Origin: Verrucomicrobiota bacterium
Lineage (GTDB): Bacteria; Verrucomicrobiota; Verrucomicrobiia; Limisphaerales; UBA9464
DNA: 15,794 bases
NCBI GenBank assembly: GCA_025354845.1
Contig: JANXMD010000620.1
Location: 1 to 15,794, forward strand
Reading direction: 5' to 3'
Shown: piece by piece, positions 6,331 through 14,330 of the stretch
Layout: every line of letters begins with the position of its first letter
How positions within the stretch are numbered: position 1 is the stretch's first letter
The notes under the pieces: generated by a model
Databases searched by the model: none
Told to the model about the DNA's origin: nothing
What the model saw: the letters and a program-made list of their open reading frames with translations, nothing else
Made by a program: the position numbers and the translations under genes

Positions 6331-8522
6331 CAGAAGGGCATGTCGTCCGGATCCGCATCCCCGTCCACCGTGGGATCGGGATCGATTTCCGGAGGGGCTA
6401 TCGGCGCCGTGTGGGATCCGAAGAAGGTCGAGGACGCCGGCCGCAGATTCCACTCGTCCACCAGATCTGCGGAGAACTCGGAAAGAAAACGCGAGGGGCG
6501 TTGCAGCGCGTTGCCTGCACCCTGGGCAAAGCGCAGGAGCGGATGGCTCAGGTACAGCTCGTCCTTGGCCCGCGTGAGGGCCACGTAAAACAGGCGCCGC
6601 TCCTCCTCCTCGCCCTCCAGCGTGTCCGAGGCGCGCTGGCTGGGAAACAGCCCGTCACACAGCATGATCACGAACACCACGCCGAATTCGAGCCCCTTGG
6701 CCTGATGCACCGTAGACAGGCGCAGGCGTTCCTCTTCCTCCTCGTGGTTTGTTTCGCTGGCGGCTTCCATCTCGGACTGCAGTGCGAGCTGCGCGAGAAA
6801 GTCGGCGGTGCCCTGGAATTGACCGGCATAGGCCGCGAGTTGTTCGAGGTCGTCCAGACGGTTGGACGGATTGTCGAACGTCGCCTCGACGTAGTCTTCG
6901 TAGTCCGCCTCCACCACGAGACGGATCATCCTGCCGGGTTCACGCCTGACCAGTGGCGTCTCGCATTGGGCGATGGTGGCGATGAACTGCGCCCAGGGGG
7001 TGGCGGATTTCTTGGGAACGGTCTTGAGGATCGCCGCGAGCGACGGGGCCACATGCTGCGGGACATCGACAGGAGGCGTCTCGAGGGCGCCGTCGAGATC
7101 GGAAGCCGGCGCGGTGACGCGGATGGGGGCGGTGATCGGAGTTTCGCTTCCCGCGCGATGGGCGGCGTAGGCGGTCCACAGCTTGTCGGCTCCCTTCGCT
7201 CCCACTCCCGGGAGCATCCGCACCAACCGGCGAAAGGCCAGTTCATCGGCCCCGTTGGACACCAGCTTGAGATAGGCGGCCACGTCCTTGATGTGCGCCT
7301 GTTCAAAGAAGCGGAGACCGCTGGTGATGGAGAACGGGATGTGACGGCGTGTGAGCTCCAGTTGGAGTTCCAAGGCGTGGAAGTGCGAGCGGTAGAGGAC
7401 GCAGATGTCGCTGAGGCTCCGTCCATCCTCGCGCAGTTCGAGGGCCCGCTGAGCGATGAACGAGGCCTGCTCCGAGGCGTCGCCGCACAGGATCTTCACT
7501 GGCTTGGGTCCCGATGGACGTGCCGCCTGGAGCTCCTTGGGATATTGCTTTGTATTGGGCCGAATCGCTGCATTGGCGAGGGCCAGGATCTCGGGCGTGC
7601 TGCGGTAATTCGTCTCGATCTTGTACACCCGCGCACCGGAATGCCGCTGGGCGAAGTTGAGGATGTTGGCGAAGTGCGCCCCACGCCACGAGTAGATGCT
7701 CTGCGCATCATCGCCCACCGCCATCAGGTTGTGCGGCGGGGCGGTGAGCAGATCCAGCAGCTCGCCCTGAAGCGAATTGGTGTCCTGGTATTCGTCCACC
7801 AGAAGATGCTGGAACCTGCGCTGGTACATCTCGCGCAGATCTCCGTGCTCGCGCATCAGACGCAGCCACTGCACCAGCAGGTCGTCGAAATCCATCACTC
7901 CGTTCGCCAACTTCCGCGCGGTGTAGCGCCGCTGGATGTCGAGCAGCGTCTCCATCAACGGTTCCAGACTGGAATGCTGCGACGCCACCAGCGCGGCGAG
8001 TTCCTGGCGCGTGTTTGAAGCCATCGAGAACAGGTCACCAAGCACCTCGGGCTTGGGAAATCGCGTGGCCTTGACGTCCACGCCCGCCTCCGTGATGCAG
8101 TGCCCGAGCAGATCCCGCGAATCGTCCCGATCCACGATGCTAAAGTCGGCGCGGTGACCGAGACGGTCGGCGTGGCGGCGCAGGATGCGGTTCCCGATGC
8201 TGTGAAACGTCCCGCCCCAGAGTCCCGGTGCGCCCCCGTCCAGCAGATCCCCGACCCGCTGCATCATCTCGCGGGCAGAGCGATTCGTAAAGGTGAGCAG
8301 GAGGATCCGGTCGGCCGGCACGCCGTGCTCAAGCAACCACGCGACGCGGTAGGTGAGGGTGCGTGTCTTTCCCGCACCGGCGCCCGCGAGGACCAGGCAG
8401 GGGCCAGAGCCGGCGGTCACCGCCGCCAGTTGCTGCGGGTTGAGTTCGCGGTCGTACGCGATGCGCAACGCCACGGGGGCGGCGCTGGGACGAAGCTGGT
8501 ACTCACGCGACACGATCGCCAA
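6330..8522 (-). CDS. UvrD/Rep/PcrA-family superfamily 1A DNA helicase
   Basis: This 730-residue protein has the full set of SF1A motifs: Q motif LNPQQ (27-31), Walker A AGAGAGKT (46-53), LLTFTNRSA (75-83), TFHSIGNRIL (105-114), Walker B DEYQD (243-247), GDDAQSIYSWRGA (270-282), TNYRST (304-309), STVHQAKGLEF (603-613) and FYVALTRAK (645-653). It should be an ATP-driven 3'-5' helicase for repair, replication restart or removal of RecA. A variable insert at ~455-510 lies in subdomain 2B. The initiator is TTG at 8522; a GTG at 8513 is the alternative. Family conservation seems to begin around SREYQLRP (5-12), so the start is close. The tail (~703-730) is Pro/Asp-rich and ends in DDMPF, treated separately. 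The gene follows the HD gene by 45 bp and overlaps dus by one base. UvrD, PcrA and Rep cannot be told apart here. Confidence 0.95.
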   Translation of the reverse strand: MAIVSREYQLRPSAAPVALRIAYDRELNPQQLAAVTAGSGPCLVLAGAGAGKTRTLTYRVAWLLEHGVPADRILLLTFTNRSAREMMQRVGDLLDGGAPGLWGGTFHSIGNRILRRHADRLGHRADFSIVDRDDSRDLLGHCITEAGVDVKATRFPKPEVLGDLFSMASNTRQELAALVASQHSSLEPLMETLLDIQRRYTARKLANGVMDFDDLLVQWLRLMREHGDLREMYQRRFQHLLVDEYQDTNSLQGELLDLLTAPPHNLMAVGDDAQSIYSWRGAHFANILNFAQRHSGARVYKIETNYRSTPEILALANAAIRPNTKQYPKELQAARPSGPKPVKILCGDASEQASFIAQRALELREDGRSLSDICVLYRSHFHALELQLELTRRHIPFSITSGLRFFEQAHIKDVAAYLKLVSNGADELAFRRLVRMLPGVGAKGADKLWTAYAAHRAGSETPITAPIRVTAPASDLDGALETPPVDVPQHVAPSLAAILKTVPKKSATPWAQFIATIAQCETPLVRREPGRMIRLVVEADYEDYVEATFDNPSNRLDDLEQLAAYAGQFQGTADFLAQLALQSEMEAASETNHEEEEERLRLSTVHQAKGLEFGVVFVIMLCDGLFPSQRASDTLEGEEEERRLFYVALTRAKDELYLSHPLLRFAQGAGNALQRPSRFLSEFSADLVDEWNLRPASSTFFGSHTAPIAPPEIDPDPTVDGDADPDDMPF
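6333..6347 (-). other. SSB-tip-like C-terminal peptide of the helicase
   Basis: These codons encode the last five residues, Asp-Asp-Met-Pro-Phe, immediately before the stop, preceded by an acidic Pro/Asp-rich stretch (DPDPTVDGDADP). Bacterial SSB ends in a tip of the form D-D-(I/L)-P-F after a disordered linker, and that tip is the docking peptide for many repair and replication proteins. The match in composition and in exact C-terminal placement is seen directly. That it works as an SSB-like docking tip is inference. Confidence 0.5.
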
Positions 8523-8567
8523 GAAAACCGCACCGCCCGCGAAATCCGAACAAAAAACCGCGTAACT

Positions 8568-9476
8568 TCAACCCGGACGGAGGGTGGAACCCTGGGACTT
8601 CAGGCGTCGAAGGTTGGCCTCAATGGACTCGAAATACGGATTCACCCGCTGGCCGTTTTGCTCCTCCTCCAAATGCCGATGGAGTCCAAGGAACTCGCCC
8701 GCCAGCTTCGGGAGGACGTACTCTTGCCAAAAACCGGGCGTTTTCGAAATCAGGTCCGCCGCCGAGTCAAAAGTAACGCCGGAGCGGTTTCCCCCCGAGA
8801 ACTCCAACGCTTCCTGAAACTCGGCGAAGAGCACCGGCAGCTTGTCCGGATAGTCAGAAGCCGCCATCTGACCGACCAGATCCGCGGTCCCCAGCGCAAA
8901 ACCGCAGACCCTTTCGGCGTCGTCGGCAAAGGGAATTCGAGAGGTTTCGGCCCCCAACCCCGTGCAGCGAATCATGTTCTGTACGGCGGCAATGTCCGTA
9001 GAGGAATAGCCGCGACGCTCCAGTTGGACGCCAGCGAAGTCGCAGGAGCGCTGCACGTGGGTGAACGTGTACTTGGCGCCCGTTCCCGACAGATCCTCCC
9101 GGCGTTTGAGATAGCCGGAGTCGTGAATCAGGATCGCCAGTATAGCCCGCTCGAACTCCGCGGCCGTGATCTGTGGCGCCTCGCCCGTCGATCCGCGGCG
9201 GTACAGCAGGGCTGCCAACACCATCGTGCCCTGCATCGTGTGTTCGAAATCGTGGTACAGCGCATCGATGGGGAGGAACTCGGGATCCTGTCCCAGGAAA
9301 ATGGACTCCACCCAGGCAAATTGAGCCGGGATGATCCCCGAATCCCGGCCCGGAAAGAGGTGCTGATGAGCGGCAACCACCCGGTGTTGCACCGCGCGCG
9401 CATCGTGTGTGTTCACCGAGAGAAGCACAGAAATCAGGGTAGGCAAAAAAGGGTGAGCCTGCACGCCCTTTTCCAA
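8568..9476 (-). CDS. HD-domain metal-dependent phosphohydrolase-like protein, function unknown
   Basis: The frame gives 302 residues from a TTG at 9476; a GTG at 9416 (residue 21) is an equally possible start, and neither has a Shine-Dalgarno sequence. I do not recognise a named gene. The metal-binding pattern of the HD superfamily is clear: YHDFEHT (74-80, His75, Asp76, His79), IHDSGY (117-122, His118-Asp119), FTHVQRSCDFA (138-148, His140) and TADLVGQMA (197-205, Asp199). The layout, an HDxxH first motif, then HD, then a late Asp, resembles cyclic-nucleotide phosphodiesterases (HNxxH...HD...D) more than simple HD nucleotidases. This likeness is suggestive only. The C-terminal ~80 residues are helical with no second domain, and there is no convincing signal peptide. 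The gene sits between the membrane/spermidine-synthase-like gene (38 bp) and the helicase (45 bp) on the same strand. Substrate could be a nucleotide, cyclic nucleotide or (p)ppGpp-like molecule; none is demonstrated. Confidence 0.72.
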   Translation of the reverse strand: MEKGVQAHPFLPTLISVLLSVNTHDARAVQHRVVAAHQHLFPGRDSGIIPAQFAWVESIFLGQDPEFLPIDALYHDFEHTMQGTMVLAALLYRRGSTGEAPQITAAEFERAILAILIHDSGYLKRREDLSGTGAKYTFTHVQRSCDFAGVQLERRGYSSTDIAAVQNMIRCTGLGAETSRIPFADDAERVCGFALGTADLVGQMAASDYPDKLPVLFAEFQEALEFSGGNRSGVTFDSAADLISKTPGFWQEYVLPKLAGEFLGLHRHLEEEQNGQRVNPYFESIEANLRRLKSQGSTLRPG

Positions 9477-9514
9477 GAGAGACAGGGATTACCCAGCTTT
9501 GGTAACCGCCCCAG

Positions 9515-12091
9515 TCAGGGAGTGGTTGGGGGACGTTCTGTGGCTTCCAAGCGGTTCAATAGCTGGTTGGCCACCGGCTGATCCGGTCGGGCGTCGCGGA
9601 GGGATTCGAGAAGCCGGCGGGTTCCGGACGGGTCCGTTTTGCTGCGGAGCATGGCTCGGGTCAGCAGTTGGGAGTATCCGAGCGTGAAGTCTGGGCTTAG
9701 CCGCGCACTGCGGAGAAACGCGGCTTCGGCGGCAATCTTGTCCCCGCGGTCGTCCTCGGCCAGTCCCCGGAGGTACTCGTCGCGGGCCGAACGAGATGCC
9801 GCGAGGCGTCGTCCCCAGCTCCCACCGGGTGCATCCAGAGGGAATTCGCTGCCCTCGCCGGCGAAACGATCGATCAGTTCCAGCAACAGCGCTCCAGGAC
9901 GCGCGCTGCCGGACGCGACGAGCTTTGGGGCCTGGAACAACACCGACGGAAAATCCTCGGTCGAGCTCAGGCCTCCCGCGGCGAAGGCGGTCAGCGTTTT
10001 GGGACCTGCCAGCCAGCAGGCCCATACGGACTCTGCGGAAGCGAGGCCTGCTGCTTGCAGACGGCGTCGCAGGGCGTCGCCCGAACTCACGCGGGTCGCG
10101 AAATCCGCTTCCCGAACCGTCCAGACTCCGTTCTTCGCAGCCAGTCCGAGAACCGGGGTGTCCAGAGTGGGTCGCAGCAGGAATCCTTGGGCCTCGGGGA
10201 ACGCCGTCAAAAAGGCGCCGACGATGCTGCGCAGCACTCGGGCGTCGAGTTGGTACAGCGGAAGCCACTGGACGGCGATGCCTCCCGGGGCGAGGTGATC
10301 GCGCATCGAGACAAACTGCTCGCGGGTGTAAAGCGCCCCCGCGCCGTCGCGGGATGGATGGAACAAATCTCCGACAATCAGATCGAAACGTTCGTGGCTC
10401 TGGCGCAAATACCGCCGGGCATCGGCGGCAATCACTAGCGATCCGTGGACCCCCTCGTTGTGCGGGCGGAACCAGTCTTTAAGCGCGAGAACCTCGGGTA
10501 GCAGTTCCACACCCACTGCGGTTAGGGAGGGGTCACTGGCGGTGGCCCCGAAGGAGATGCCGGTGCCCACCCCAAGTAGCAATGCCCGTCGCGGGGCAGG
10601 ATGCCACGTCATGGGCAGCAGGAGTTGGCGTGCGGCCGCGTTGGTCGAGGCGGTTCCCCCCATGGTGAAGCGACCTTGCACCGACAGCGTTCGGTGACCG
10701 TCCGAAGACTGGGAGACACCGACCGATTCCGAGGCCCCGTGGACCCACGCGACCCAGTGGCTTCCTGGGGGTGGCGGTGGCGTTCCCAGGTCGGCCGGAA
10801 GGCCGATGCCGAGCGCAACAAACACCGTCCCAAAGACGAGTGAACGATTTCTCCCAGACCCGCCGAGATGCCAGATCATCGTCAGCGCGTAGCCTGCCGC
10901 CACCGTCCAGAGCGTGTTGCGGAGTCCGAGCGCCGGCAGCAACAGAGTCCCAATCACGGGGCCCGCGAGCGCCGCCCCGGCGGTGTTCCAGGCGAGGGCG
11001 GTGCCCGGGCAGATGCCGGCACGACGTGCCTCCGTCACCAACCGGACCAGGCAACTTCCCATGCAAAGACAGGGTGCACCGAGTACGGTCAGCGCGATCA
11101 GGGATTCCGAGAGCAACAGGAAGCGAAATCCGCCCGGCAGGTGCTGGTGAAGAAACTCGTTCCAGTCGCCCACGTGGAGGAGGGCGTGACCGGCCGCAAG
11201 CGTGGTCAGGGCGAGCCAGCCGAGCGGAGCCGCGGCGGAGTTGGTCGCGCGCGCAGACTCCAGCGCGGAGCCGATGGCGGTGGCGATCAGGAAGACTCCG
11301 AGGATTGCCGCATGAGTATACACCGTGCCTTCCAAAATCGGCGCAAGTGCCCGGTTCGCCACCAGTTCGAGCCCGATGCCGAGCAGTCCGGTCACACCCA
11401 GTTGCCCCAGCACTCTCCAGGGTCTTCTCGTCCCGGTTGTGGTGACCTGGAGGGAAGGGGATGTCGACGGGGTGGAATGCCGGAGCAGGGCGGCGGCGGC
11501 GACATGGCAGGCTGCGCAGGCGCCGACGGTGGCACGCAATCCCAGGTGGGGTTGTAGCCAAAGGACGGCACCCCAGGTGCCCGCAACCGCCCCAGCGGTA
11601 TTGGCGGCGTACAGAAGTGCAAGCCCACGGCCGGAACCGCTCCGACCAGGCGCATCCTCCGGAAGCAATCGGAGCAAGGCGGGCACGGTGGCGCCCATGG
11701 CCGCGGTCGCCGGCAACAACAGCAGCCAGGTCGAGGGGAGTGTGACGAGGGCCTGCAGGGTCCCAGTGGCATCGGCTGGGAGGAGGTGGACCACGCCGGC
11801 TGCGGCCGGACCGAGGAACATCGCGGTCACGAGCGCCCAGCCGCCGATCAGCAATTCCAGGCCGGCAGGCCAGTGCGATTGGAAGCGCACGCGGGTCAGC
11901 AGCCGTTCCCAGGCCCATCCACCGAGCGCGAGACCTCCGAAAAAAGCGGTCAACACGGAGAGCAGTGCGGGGAGTTCGTGGCCGAGGACCAAAGAGAGTT
12001 GACGCGTCCAGGTGAGCTGGAGCCCCAATCCGCCCGCGCCGGAGAGCAGCATGGCCCCCAGTAGTCTCGGGTGGAGGCCGCCTGATTTCAT
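9515..12091 (-). CDS. polytopic membrane protein fused to spermidine-synthase-like domain with helical (TPR-like) C-terminus
   Basis: The 858-residue protein starts at the ATG at 12091, inside the trpD stop (ATGA overlap). Residues ~10-435 contain about a dozen hydrophobic segments, arranged like two transporter-style bundles split by a loop at 205-225. Residues ~445-650 are a Rossmann-fold domain of the spermidine synthase superfamily: LLGVGTGISFGA (505-516) for the nucleoside ligand, GVELLPEVL (527-535), AADARRYL (555-562) and GDLFHP (574-579), then LYTREQF (587-593) and QWLPLYQL (608-615). In true aminopropyltransferases the segment reads D(S/T)xDP; here the second Asp is His578, so the usual catalytic acid is missing. 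Residues ~765-850 are helix pairs resembling tetratricopeptide repeats. This domain order recurs in proteins often annotated as fused MFS/spermidine synthase. The reaction is unknown, and polyamine synthesis is unlikely on residue grounds. Confidence 0.8.
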   Translation of the reverse strand: MKSGGLHPRLLGAMLLSGAGGLGLQLTWTRQLSLVLGHELPALLSVLTAFFGGLALGGWAWERLLTRVRFQSHWPAGLELLIGGWALVTAMFLGPAAAGVVHLLPADATGTLQALVTLPSTWLLLLPATAAMGATVPALLRLLPEDAPGRSGSGRGLALLYAANTAGAVAGTWGAVLWLQPHLGLRATVGACAACHVAAAALLRHSTPSTSPSLQVTTTGTRRPWRVLGQLGVTGLLGIGLELVANRALAPILEGTVYTHAAILGVFLIATAIGSALESARATNSAAAPLGWLALTTLAAGHALLHVGDWNEFLHQHLPGGFRFLLLSESLIALTVLGAPCLCMGSCLVRLVTEARRAGICPGTALAWNTAGAALAGPVIGTLLLPALGLRNTLWTVAAGYALTMIWHLGGSGRNRSLVFGTVFVALGIGLPADLGTPPPPPGSHWVAWVHGASESVGVSQSSDGHRTLSVQGRFTMGGTASTNAAARQLLLPMTWHPAPRRALLLGVGTGISFGATASDPSLTAVGVELLPEVLALKDWFRPHNEGVHGSLVIAADARRYLRQSHERFDLIVGDLFHPSRDGAGALYTREQFVSMRDHLAPGGIAVQWLPLYQLDARVLRSIVGAFLTAFPEAQGFLLRPTLDTPVLGLAAKNGVWTVREADFATRVSSGDALRRRLQAAGLASAESVWACWLAGPKTLTAFAAGGLSSTEDFPSVLFQAPKLVASGSARPGALLLELIDRFAGEGSEFPLDAPGGSWGRRLAASRSARDEYLRGLAEDDRGDKIAAEAAFLRSARLSPDFTLGYSQLLTRAMLRSKTDPSGTRRLLESLRDARPDQPVANQLLNRLEATERPPTTP

Positions 12092-13125
12092 TCCCGCAGA
12101 CCGTTGAGCGTCCGCCGCACCGCACCCGAATCAATGGAGGCCGCCGCCCGCTCCCAACCCTCCGTGATGGATCGCGCGATCCCGGAAACGAAGAGAGCGG
12201 CGCCGGCGTTGAGCAATACCGCATCCCGGCGTGGTCCCCGATCCTGTCCGTCGAGGATGCGCTCGATGATCCCCGCGTTCTCTGTCGCGTTGCCGCCCGT
12301 CAAATCGTCGAGGGTCGCCGACTGAAGCGGGTAGCCGTCCAAGGAACATTCGGCGCAGGTCAAGGCACCGCCGTGATGGAACTCGGCGACCCGGTTGGCT
12401 CCCAGCGTGGAAAATTCATCCAGGGTGCCGTGACCCGGAACCGATCCGTTTACTACCATGGCTCGAACCACCCCGAGCGCGCGCAAGGTCCGAGCCATCG
12501 GCTCTACCAATTCCGGACGCGACGCACCCACCAATTGATATTCCGGTCGGGCGGGATTCAGAAGGGGGCCAAGGTGATTGAAAATCGTCCGCTGATTGCG
12601 TTCGGCGCAGAGTCGCCGGGCCGGTCCGATGGCCTTGAACGCAGGATGATATCGCTGCGCAAACAGGAAGGCGAAGCCGTGTTCCCGGAGCGCGGCGGCC
12701 GCGGCTTCCGGCGATTGCTCCACCGGAATTCCAAGCGCGGCGAGCACATCGGCGCTTCCTGACTTGGAGGTGATGGCGCGGTTGCCGTGCTTGGCCACCG
12801 TCGCTCCGGACGCGGCACAGACCAAGCCGACCGTTGTCGAGATGTTGAACGTGTTCAACCGGTCCCCGCCGGTGCCGCAGACGTCGAGCAATCCACGCGA
12901 TCGCGTATCCGCGTCGATCGGTAGGGGGATCGAACGATCGCGGAGCGCCTGGGCAAATCCGGCGAGTTCTTCAGGACTTTCGCCCTTTTGTGCGAGTGCC
13001 GTGAGGAACTCGGCCTTTGGCTCCACGAGGGCCGCTTCATCGGCGAGATGCGTGACCGCGTCGATGATTTCCAACCCGGTCAGGTCCCGTCCCTCGCGAA
13101 GCCGTTGCGTCAATGCCAGGATCAC
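12088..13125 (-). CDS. trpD: anthranilate phosphoribosyltransferase
   Basis: This 345-residue protein has the normal length for TrpD, which joins anthranilate to phosphoribosyl pyrophosphate in the second step of tryptophan synthesis. Signatures are the PRPP loop CGTGGD (83-88), NTFNIST (91-97), KHGNR (112-116), the SKSGSADVL segment (120-128), FNHLGPLLNP (182-191) and the Mg-binding DE pair at 236-237. The N-terminal helical domain (1-65) has the expected LTxxE pattern (LTGLEIIDAV). The start is a GTG at 13125 and the frame does not extend to a better start; no Shine-Dalgarno motif is visible. No other trp gene is in the window, so trpD stands apart from its pathway partners, at least on this side. 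Its stop overlaps the start of the membrane protein gene by four bases, an arrangement that suggests translational coupling. No leader peptide or attenuator-like structure is evident in the 118 bp upstream. Confidence 0.95.
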   Translation of the reverse strand: MILALTQRLREGRDLTGLEIIDAVTHLADEAALVEPKAEFLTALAQKGESPEELAGFAQALRDRSIPLPIDADTRSRGLLDVCGTGGDRLNTFNISTTVGLVCAASGATVAKHGNRAITSKSGSADVLAALGIPVEQSPEAAAAALREHGFAFLFAQRYHPAFKAIGPARRLCAERNQRTIFNHLGPLLNPARPEYQLVGASRPELVEPMARTLRALGVVRAMVVNGSVPGHGTLDEFSTLGANRVAEFHHGGALTCAECSLDGYPLQSATLDDLTGGNATENAGIIERILDGQDRGPRRDAVLLNAGAALFVSGIARSITEGWERAAASIDSGAVRRTLNGLRE

Positions 13126-13243
13126 GCGTGCAGTGTGACCGACCCCGGGCGCGGGGGAAATGGAGAATGAAACCGGGACACCGTCTTTTCACTCCAGCGT
13201 GGTTCCTGGGCGCCGGCGCTGATAGGCTGATTCCGTCAACTGG
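13126..13243. promoter_or_regulatory. divergent intergenic region, trpD / sua5
   Basis: These 118 bases separate two divergent genes and must hold both promoters unless transcription comes from further away. A 10-bp perfect palindrome GCGCCGGCGC lies at 13210-13219. I see no confident -35/-10 pair in either direction, no riboswitch-like folding and no leader ORF. Confidence 0.3.
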
Positions 13244-14257
13244 ATGAAGGCGGAGATTCTCCCCACCCACACCCCCGCGTTGTTTGCCGCGGCGGTGGCG
13301 CGCGCGGCTGAACTGATGTCACACGGGGAGATCGCAGCGCTGCCGACCGAGACCGTGTACGGCCTGGCGGGCAATGCTCTGGATCCCGCCGCGGTGGGCC
13401 GCATCTACGCCGCAAAAGGGCGCCCCGCCTCCAACCCCGTGATCCTCCACGTGGGATCGTTGGATCTCGCCATTCGCAGTGCGGGTGGTTGGCCGCTGCT
13501 CGCGGAACGTCTGGCCGCAGCCTTCTGGCCCGGGCCTCTGACCCTGGTCGTGCCAAGGGGGCCTGGGATTCCCGATTGTGTGACCGCTGGGGGCCCCACC
13601 GTGGGCATCCGCTGGCCGATTCACCCCTTCGTTCCTGCGGTGGTGCGGGCCTGCGGGCTGCCACTGGCCGCGCCGAGCGCCAACCTCTCCAATCGGCTTT
13701 CGCCCACCTCGGCGGATCATGTGTTCCGTCAACTCGGGGACCGCATCTCCCTCATCGTGGATGGGGGGGATTGCAATGTCGGCATTGAGAGCACGGTGGT
13801 GGACGTCACGGGTAGTGAACCGGTGATCCTGCGACCGGGTATGATTCACTCCGAAGCCATTCGCGCCGCCGCCGCAGGGGACACCGTCGTCGCGTCTTCC
13901 GCTTGCGTGGAGACCGGACCCGCTCGGAGTCCGGGGCAGTTGCCGATTCACTATGCGCCCAGAGCGCGGCTCCAGTGCCTCACGTGGCGCGATGAGACCG
14001 ATCTGGCGCAACAGGCTGCCGCCCTGGGAGTGAATCCCTCGCGCACCTGGCTGGTGGCGTACAACCGCATCCCGATGAGTGGTCGCTGGGCCTGGGTCAG
14101 TGTGATTCCGGACGATCCCGAGGCCTATGCCCGGGGATTGTACGGGGAATTGCACCGGGCTGACGACGCGGGCGCGGAATGGATTCTGGTGGAGGCCCTG
14201 CCGTCGACCCCGGAATGGGCGGGTATTGTGGACCGGTTGAATCGCGCTTCACGCTGA
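13244..14257 (+). CDS. sua5: threonylcarbamoyl-AMP synthase, two-domain Sua5 type
   Basis: This 337-residue protein makes L-threonylcarbamoyl-AMP from threonine, bicarbonate and ATP, the first step of the universal t6A37 modification of tRNAs that read ANN codons. The YrdC/TsaC domain covers residues ~10-200: LPTETVYGLA (33-42), AAKGRP (56-61), FWPGPLTLVV (94-103), GIRWP (121-125), APSANLSN (143-150), GIESTVVD (180-187) and LRPG (196-199). The linker SPGQLPIHYAPR (229-240) corresponds to the SPGxxxxHYaP loop that folds over the Sua5 active site. The C-terminal Sua5 domain (~242-335) ends at RLNRASR. Its presence distinguishes this long form from the short TsaC of about 190 residues. The ATG at 13244 has no Shine-Dalgarno sequence before it. 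Partner genes tsaB, tsaD and tsaE are not in the window. The gene diverges from trpD and converges on the sigma-factor gene. Confidence 0.95.
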   Translation: MKAEILPTHTPALFAAAVARAAELMSHGEIAALPTETVYGLAGNALDPAAVGRIYAAKGRPASNPVILHVGSLDLAIRSAGGWPLLAERLAAAFWPGPLTLVVPRGPGIPDCVTAGGPTVGIRWPIHPFVPAVVRACGLPLAAPSANLSNRLSPTSADHVFRQLGDRISLIVDGGDCNVGIESTVVDVTGSEPVILRPGMIHSEAIRAAAAGDTVVASSACVETGPARSPGQLPIHYAPRARLQCLTWRDETDLAQQAAALGVNPSRTWLVAYNRIPMSGRWAWVSVIPDDPEAYARGLYGELHRADDAGAEWILVEALPSTPEWAGIVDRLNRASR

Positions 14258-14268
14258 CGGACATTTCC

Positions 14269-14295
14269 ACCGCAGAGACGCAGGGACGCGGAGAG
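14269..14295. repeat. degenerate 8-bp tandem repeat of the 'CGCAGAGA' interspersed type
   Basis: Three imperfect octamers follow one another: CGCAGAGA (14271-14278), CGCAGGGA (14279-14286) and CGCGGAGA (14287-14294), preceded by ACC. From memory, similar 'accgcagagacgcagagacgcggag' strings recur between genes in many environmental bacteria, including PVC members; this is recollection, not a search. It sits 11 bp after the sua5 stop, in non-coding DNA. Confidence 0.55.
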
Positions 14296-14330
14296 TCTGA
14301 AATCATTGAGAAACGGGAAGGCGACGCTCT

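Noticed and set aside
6331..6453. N-terminal extension of dus by 41 codons
   Set aside because: It lies wholly inside the helicase gene, and the TGATG junction gives a natural start at 6330.
6291..8018. 575-codon open frame on the plus strand
   Set aside because: Antisense to the helicase gene, whose full motif set is on the minus strand. No domain is recognisable in the plus-strand product.
9489..9505. TTACC / GGTAA inverted repeat in the gap between the membrane protein and HD genes
   Set aside because: Only a 5-bp stem with a 7-base loop and no T-run; too short to call a terminator.
8100..9581. 493-codon open frame on the plus strand
   Set aside because: Antisense to the start of the helicase gene and all of the HD gene; composition typical of a shadow frame.
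10533..12224. 563-codon open frame on the minus strand overlapping the membrane protein gene
   Set aside because: A second frame of the same strand; its product is Arg/Pro-rich with no membrane pattern, while the other frame shows membrane helices and the Rossmann motifs.
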